A DNA stretch of 6,548 nucleotides from contig DAOUVA010000253.1 of NCBI GenBank assembly GCA_030667885.1, positions 1 through 6,548 on the forward strand. The letters are read 5' to 3'. Below the pieces are notes generated by a model. The model did not search any database. It had not been told where the DNA came from and saw nothing but the letters and a program-made list of their open reading frames with translations. Of this stretch, positions 5,500-6,548 are shown one piece after another. Made by a program: the position numbers and the translations under genes. Origin of the DNA: Phycisphaerae bacterium. Lineage in GTDB: Bacteria; Planctomycetota; Phycisphaerae; Sedimentisphaerales; Anaerobacaceae. Positions within the stretch are counted from its first letter, which is position 1. Every line of letters starts with the position of its first letter.

Positions 5500-6548
5500 A
5501 TGAAATTAAATACAATACTGCTTATGGGATTACTGGGGGCGATTCTATCAGGCGCTATTTTCGCGGGAGAAAAAAACGGAAAGTATCAGCCAAAGTCCGG
5601 ATCAGTGCTCTGGCCGTCGGAACCCCCGGAAAACATTCCCTTCGAGCAATCAGAAGAATTGGTCGGGATATTATTTACCGGAAAACACAGCGACTATCGT
5701 GTTGCAGATACATGGTATCCTTCATGGGCTTCGGATGACAATCTGTATTCTCCGTGGACCGATGGTAAAACCGATGGAATCAGTTCCAGCTCCGGTGGAC
5801 CCAATGCAACGACCGGCCAGGCGATTATGATTGGTGATGACACACTTAATCTGAAAATCAAAGCTCTCGGTCTATCTAAGGGCAATCCGCATCCGTATCA
5901 GGGACGCTATCCGTGTGGAAGCCTGGTTTATAACGGCATCTGGTATTACGGCACTTATTGTTTGGGGCCCGCCGGAAGCGTCGAGCATGAAGGCATGAGA
6001 TGGAACTGGCCGGTGCTGGGACCTCTCCCGGGTTTTCGCATCTCCACGGACTTCGGTAAAACATGGATAGACAGCCCACACACACCGACCAAGCCTCTTT
6101 TTCCCGAACCTGCTGAATTTATGGGGCCGGTGAAGATTGGCTCACCGAAATTTGTGGACTTCGGCAAAAATATGCAGCATTCACCCGAGGGCAAGGCCTA
6201 CCTGGTGGGCTACGGAGCTGAAAAAAATGACCCCATGCCGAGATACGCCAACCTTAGCTGGATATCCGGTGACCAGATTTACCTGACGCGAGTCGTACCG
6301 AGCATCGAAAATATTAACGATGAATCAAAATATGAATACTTCGCCGGATACAGTAATAAAGGTAAGCCCATCTGGTCTTTTAACTTCGAAGATATCAAGC
6401 CTCTTCTGGAATGGAACAACAATATGGGCTGTGTTACTATTACCTATAACGCTCCGCTAAAAAAATATCTAATGTGCGTCACCGACGGCTGGCCGACTGT
6501 CGCGAAGATGAATTCTTATATCCTCGAATCAGACAAAATCACAGGCCC
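5500..6548 (+). CDS. Secreted Asp-box (BNR/DUF4185-like) beta-propeller protein, partial
   Basis: The frame runs from ATG 5500 off the right edge: 349 complete codons with no stop. Residues 1-22 form a signal peptide: K2, a hydrophobic core LLMGLLGAIL (7-16), and a likely signal peptidase I site after IFA (A22). The mature part is rich in W, Y, G and P. It contains a canonical Asp-box STDFGKTW at 182-189, the turn motif of sialidase-type beta-propellers. Other notable stretches are RYPCGSLVYNGIWYYGTYC (136-154), KIGSPKFVDFGKNM (212-225), RYANLSWISGDQIYL (248-262) and NNNMGCVTITYNAPLKKYL (306-324), repeated propeller-like blades with an internal pattern of aromatic residues. This resembles secreted proteins annotated as DUF4185 or sialidase-like/glycosidase-related in planctomycetes; the exact family and substrate are uncertain. 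It has its own promoter and RBS, so it is not part of the ftsY unit. A role on extracellular carbohydrate is inference. Confidence 0.8.
   Translation, partial: MKLNTILLMGLLGAILSGAIFAGEKNGKYQPKSGSVLWPSEPPENIPFEQSEELVGILFTGKHSDYRVADTWYPSWASDDNLYSPWTDGKTDGISSSSGGPNATTGQAIMIGDDTLNLKIKALGLSKGNPHPYQGRYPCGSLVYNGIWYYGTYCLGPAGSVEHEGMRWNWPVLGPLPGFRISTDFGKTWIDSPHTPTKPLFPEPAEFMGPVKIGSPKFVDFGKNMQHSPEGKAYLVGYGAEKNDPMPRYANLSWISGDQIYLTRVVPSIENINDESKYEYFAGYSNKGKPIWSFNFEDIKPLLEWNNNMGCVTITYNAPLKKYLMCVTDGWPTVAKMNSYILESDKITG

Noticed and set aside
5694..6194. Several minus-strand frames of 63-79 codons opposite the secreted protein gene
   Set aside because: They overlap each other and the well-supported plus-strand gene with its signal peptide, RBS and promoter; they are shadows.

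Overview
The window looks like a stretch of bacterial chromosome with moderate GC. It holds two universal housekeeping genes, dnaA (minus strand) and ftsY (plus strand), diverging from a control region of about 430 bp. A trehalose gene pair lies on the left and a secreted beta-propeller-type protein on the right. The protein sequences, a DUF6807 (PmoA-like) relic and the secreted last gene resemble what is seen in planctomycetes, perhaps the Phycisphaerae/Sedimentisphaerales. That placement is inference from memory of such proteins, not a search result. I see no rRNA, tRNA, CRISPR array, transposase or insertion sequence.

Layout. 3-149 (+): the last 48 codons of a trehalose-6-phosphate phosphatase-type HAD protein. 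151-1359 (+): a TreT-type GT4 trehalose synthase, one base downstream and probably translationally coupled. 1377-2738 (-): complete dnaA, converging on treT with only 17 bp between the stop codons. 2739-3168: divergent control region with a strong dnaA promoter, a weaker ftsY promoter candidate, degenerate DnaA boxes, and a long hairpin followed by a T tract just before the ftsY ribosome binding site. 3169-4092 (+): complete ftsY, starting at ATG 3169. 4093-4273: non-coding, with a degenerate 7-bp tandem repeat. 4274-5419: a mosaic of gene remains. 5416-5499: a near-consensus promoter and good RBS. 5500-6548 (+): the first 349 codons of a secreted Asp-box protein, cut by the window end.

The most unusual part is the mosaic at 4274-5419. 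A fragment of a DUF6807 gene runs out of frame into the 3' two thirds of a CusS-like sensor histidine kinase that has lost its sensor domain. Directly after the kinase stop codon comes a diverged copy of the last ~20 codons of ftsY (39 of 51 bases identical to the intact gene upstream, in the same orientation). The kinase/DUF6807 segment is therefore bracketed by two copies of the ftsY tail, which suggests an old duplication and rearrangement. The promoter of the final gene begins on the stop codon of this ftsY relic.

Functionally the window is a set of separate units. The trehalose pair makes the compatible solute trehalose. DnaA starts replication and FtsY is the SRP receptor for membrane-protein targeting. 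The last gene encodes an exported, probably carbohydrate-related protein. I do not see a new multi-gene system here; the relic mosaic and the possible ftsY leader attenuator are the points most worth checking.
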